NCBI GenBank assembly: GCA_046154665.1
Contig: JBJXFG010000055.1
Location: 1 to 64,000 of the forward strand
Direction of reading: 5' to 3'
Length of the DNA: 64,000 nucleotides
Source of the DNA: JAFLCM01 sp046154665
GTDB taxonomy: Bacteria; Planctomycetota; Phycisphaerae; Phycisphaerales; UBA1924
Program-made: the position numbers and the translations under genes
Notes under the pieces: generated by a model
The model's database searches: none
The model's input: the letters and a program-made list of their open reading frames with translations, nothing else
Told to the model about the DNA's origin: nothing
In this document: positions 61,697 to 64,000 of the stretch, piece by piece
Numbering within the stretch: position 1 is the stretch's first letter
Layout: each line of letters begins with the position of its first letter

Positions 61697-62989
61697 ATGC
61701 GCATCCTCCACGTTCTCTCCGTCGTCCGAGCCGAAGTTGGCGGCCCCGCCCGGGCTGTCACCGATCTGTGCGCTGCATTCGCACGCCGCGGGCACGAGGT
61801 CACGCTTGTCACATGGGACGACACCGACGTGCCCGCCGCGTGGAAAAAACCGGCGCAAGGTACGTCGGCTCTCCGAGCCGCCTCTTCCGGTGCCGACTCA
61901 CCGGGTTTCACATCTTCGAGCAATGCCCACTCGAGCTATGCTCGAGAGTCGGCTCAGAGAGCCGACGTACCCAGAGTCATCACCGTCCCTGCGCCGTCGC
62001 TCCCCGGCGGGCTCTTCACCGGCTCGGCCCTCGCGCCGCTGCGCGATGTGATCGCCCAGCACGATGTGCTGCACCTGCACGGCGCGTGGGGGCCGTGGAA
62101 TGTGCAGCTCGGCGGAGCGGCGAAGAAGGTCCGCGTGCCGTACTTCGTCTCGATCCGCGGCATGCTCGACGACTGGTGCATGACGCAGAAGTCGCTGAAG
62201 AAAACGCTGTTCCTGCGGCTCGGCGGCACGCGGTACTACGAGCAGGCAGCGAGCGTCCACCTCACCGCTCAGTTCGAGTACGAGCAGGCAAAGAAGTACT
62301 TCCCGCGCGGGCGCGGCACGGTCATCCCGAACCTGCTCGACATGGAGCCGTTCAAGTCGCTCCCCGGCCCTGAGGCCGCCCGCGCCAAGTTCGCCCAGCT
62401 CGGCGCGGCCAACCCGGACCACGAGCCGGTGCTGCTGTTTCTCAGCCGCATCCACGTCAAGAAGGGCATCGAGCACCTGCTGCGCGCGGTTCGGTTGTTG
62501 AACGACTCCGGCACGCCGTGCCGCGCGATCATCGCGGGCAGCGGCGACGAGCCGTACGTCGCGTCGCTCAAGGCGTTGTGCACCGAGCTCAGGCTCGATG
62601 ACCGCGTGTCGTTCGTGGGTTTGGTCACGGGCGACCTCAAGCTGTCGCTTTACCAAGCGTGTGACTTGTTTGTGCTGCCCACCAGCCAGGAGAACTTCGG
62701 GTTTGTGTTCCCCGAGGCGCTGGCGTGCGAGACGCCGGTGGTGACGACCAAAGGCGTCGACATCTGGCCCGAGCTTGAGAGCAGCGGGGCGGCGAGGATC
62801 GTCGACAACACGGCGCAAGCCACCGCCGAGGGCGTTCGCGCGATGCTGAACGCGCCGGGCGGGCGGGCGGGCCTCAAGACAGTGGGCGCGAAGGGCCGTG
62901 CGTGGGTGTTTGACTGGCTGGCGCCGGAAAAGGTGATGGCGCAGTTCGAGCGGATGTACGAAGCGGGCCGCGGGCGGGTACGAGGCTGA
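61697..62989 (+). CDS. GT4-family glycosyltransferase 2 (with palindromic insert)
   Basis: A 430-residue paralogue of the GT4 enzyme at 57809. Motifs: MRILHVLSVVRAEVGGPARAV, DVLHLHGAWGPWN, SIRGMLDDWCM, FLSRIHVKKGIEHLL, NFGFVFPEALACETPVVTTKG. After VPAAWKKPAQG (residue about 54) it carries a 113-bp palindromic element of another end type, which makes a Ser/Ala/Arg-rich stretch. The frame begins at 61685, but the ATG at 61697 matches the start of the paralogue. Confidence 0.88.
   Translation: MRILHVLSVVRAEVGGPARAVTDLCAAFARRGHEVTLVTWDDTDVPAAWKKPAQGTSALRAASSGADSPGFTSSSNAHSSYARESAQRADVPRVITVPAPSLPGGLFTGSALAPLRDVIAQHDVLHLHGAWGPWNVQLGGAAKKVRVPYFVSIRGMLDDWCMTQKSLKKTLFLRLGGTRYYEQAASVHLTAQFEYEQAKKYFPRGRGTVIPNLLDMEPFKSLPGPEAARAKFAQLGAANPDHEPVLLFLSRIHVKKGIEHLLRAVRLLNDSGTPCRAIIAGSGDEPYVASLKALCTELRLDDRVSFVGLVTGDLKLSLYQACDLFVLPTSQENFGFVFPEALACETPVVTTKGVDIWPELESSGAARIVDNTAQATAEGVRAMLNAPGGRAGLKTVGAKGRAWVFDWLAPEKVMAQFERMYEAGRGRVRG
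61859..61971. repeat. Palindromic element inside glycosyltransferase 2 (GGTACGTCGGCTCT ends)
   Basis: A 113-bp stretch from GGTACGTCGGCTCTCCGAGC to AGAGCCGACGTACC, with an inner TCTTCCG piece also present in the gyrB copy (50051). The surrounding frame is intact across it. It starts at codon offset 54, as does the element in glycosyltransferase 1. Confidence 0.85.
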
Positions 62990-63025
62990 TGGCGGGAAGC
63001 GAGCGCGACCGACCGCGGCGATGGC

Positions 63026-63556
63026 CTATGGAGGTCCCGCCGAGCTCACGGCCGAAGGTGGTCGCGCGGGGGGCGTGTTGGTCCCGGCGGGCGACGCTGA
63101 GGCGGTCGGCAACGGGGCCACGATCGAGATCGAGTTCACCGTCATCATCCCGAGCACCTCGCCCTCGATGACCACGCTCTGGATCGACGCGGCGCTCACC
63201 GAAGCGGGCAGCGGTACGGTCGTCTCGCCCCGCGGCAGGTGCCCCCCCCCGGCGTCGATCACCATCGTCGTCCCGTCCGCCAGGTTCGCGGTGATCCGTG
63301 CGTTCGAGACGGGCAGCCCGCGGTTCGAGATCGCTAAGCCGGTGCCGGGCACCCTGGCAAGCTCGGCCCGCGGCAGGCGGATGAGCACCCACACGGCGAG
63401 CACCGACAGGGCGAGGATGACGGCGACAATGGCGATCACGAGCTGAGAAAACGAACGCCGACGCGGCACGCCCCGTGCCCTCTCGGGCGGGGCGAACGCC
63501 GCGCCGGCTTCAGCCGTGGGACAGGGCGCACGCGTCGGAACGTTCGGCTGGATCAT
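63026..63556 (-). CDS. Hypothetical single-span membrane protein
   Basis: Not recognised. A 176-residue protein with an N-terminal cytoplasmic basic region (RRRSFSQ), one membrane helix (about 37-59; LVIAIVAVILALSVLAVWVL) and a beta-rich extracytoplasmic domain (VVIEGEVLGMMTVNSISIV). The C-terminus is a Pro/Ala/Ser tail. The ATG at 63556 (MIQPN) is preferred; the frame extends to 63592. It is convergent with the second glycosyltransferase gene. Confidence 0.6.
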   Translation of the reverse strand: MIQPNVPTRAPCPTAEAGAAFAPPERARGVPRRRSFSQLVIAIVAVILALSVLAVWVLIRLPRAELARVPGTGLAISNRGLPVSNARITANLADGTTMVIDAGGGHLPRGETTVPLPASVSAASIQSVVIEGEVLGMMTVNSISIVAPLPTASASPAGTNTPPARPPSAVSSAGPP

Positions 63557-63623
63557 GCGGGCATGCTCACAAGGATTGGTCCGAGCCGCCACGGCGGCGG
63601 CTTCGGACCATCTTCAATCGGAC

Positions 63624-64000
63624 CTAATCGGGAGCGTTGGCCAACATACAGATGATGAACTGCCCCTGGCCGTAGATCCATGACTCGGAGATGTCGTTGC
63701 CGTTGCCGTGGGACGCACACGCGACGGTGCAGCCCTGCGTGCAGCAGATGCCCGCTTCGGGGACGGTGCAGTTGCCCAGGACAAAGAACGGGGCGGCGAA
63801 CAGGGTGCCGTTCGGGCAGCGCGGGCACGTGCAGGAGACGCCCAGGCAGAACCGGACACGCACATGGGGGTCGGCCGGGGTGACCGGCGCATTCGGATCG
63901 GTGGCCAGCGAGAGTTGGAGTTTCTCCGCGACGGTGGCGGGGATGAGCGAGATGGCGACATGCCGCGAGCACGTCGTCACGCCGTCGACCGTGATGGTGT
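63624..64000 (-). CDS. Cysteine-rich protein, 5-prime end outside the window
   Basis: An open frame on the minus strand that runs off the right edge. The last visible 125 or so codons contain about ten cysteines in clusters (CLGVSCTCPRCP, CTVPEAGICCTQGCTVAC), implying a disulfide- or metal-rich secreted or surface domain. No family was recognised. A GTG in TVDGVTTCSRH would be only an internal codon. It ends 67 bp upstream of the gene at 63026-63556 on the same strand, so the two may be one operon. Confidence 0.6.
   Translation of the reverse strand, partial: TITVDGVTTCSRHVAISLIPATVAEKLQLSLATDPNAPVTPADPHVRVRFCLGVSCTCPRCPNGTLFAAPFFVLGNCTVPEAGICCTQGCTVACASHGNGNDISESWIYGQGQFIICMLANAPD

Overview
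The window reads as a high-GC planctomycete chromosome, most likely of the Phycisphaerales lineage. Four things point there: C-terminal GC-type dockerin repeats (paired DxNxDGxVNTxDL motifs), PEP-CTERM-like tails (VPxPG plus a hydrophobic stretch plus an Arg cluster), membrane proteins with a CPRCDYDLSG-type zinc ribbon, and intergenic DNA dense in short palindromic repeats. No tRNA, rRNA, CRISPR array, transposase or prophage gene was seen. The lineage call is inferred from these traits, not from a database search.

Layout. 0-14.7 kb: an ANTAR response regulator, two MFS exporters, a fur-aroK pair, two GNAT acetyltransferases, a LURP-one-like protein, isolated Opp-type ABC permease and ATPase genes, and an ECF sigma/anti-sigma pair divergent from a HYExAFE nuclease-like gene. 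14.7-25 kb: a PTPS-III-like pterin enzyme overlapping a D-amino-acid transaminase, a TolC-like lipoprotein, a secreted SH3 protein, trpC, a CPBP protease, prpB and an M28 peptidase. 25-27.4 kb: a flagellar cluster (flgI, FlgJ-type rod-binding protein, FlgN-like chaperone). 27.4-32 kb: a sensor kinase, sigma-54 regulator and dockerin protein encoded as overlapping genes. 32-40 kb: a prepilin-like protein, secreted proteins, two tandem PEP-CTERM paralogues, a zinc-ribbon membrane protein and an isolated mraZ with candidate MraZ boxes. 40-51 kb: a flavin-reductase-like protein with a polyglycine tract, an asparagine synthetase with an inserted hydrophobic segment, rpiA, 5-formyl-THF cyclo-ligase, an L,D-transpeptidase, two overlapping TIR genes and gyrB. 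51-64 kb: dockerin and PEP-CTERM proteins, a eukaryote-type (GT3) glycogen synthase, sat, a HepT/MntA toxin-antitoxin pair, and two paralogous GT4 glycosyltransferases flanking a large dockerin protein.

Genes that probably work together: the sigma/anti-sigma pair; the kinase, regulator and secreted dockerin protein; the three flagellar genes; mntA-hepT; the TIR pair; and the GT4-dockerin-GT4 group, plausibly a cell-surface glycan locus. Small overlaps (4 to 13 bp) suggest translational coupling in many of them.

The most unusual signal is not a gene. Palindromic elements of about 60-115 bp, with inverted ends, are scattered through the window. At least three lie in frame inside protein genes: gyrB and both GT4 paralogues. 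In the two glycosyltransferases, elements with different end sequences begin at the same codon offset. This resembles the intragenic palindromic elements known from Rickettsia. Other leads are the stand-alone TIR-TIR pair, the hydrophobic segment inside asparagine synthetase, and a 27-bp-arm hairpin over the start codon of the sigma-54 regulator.
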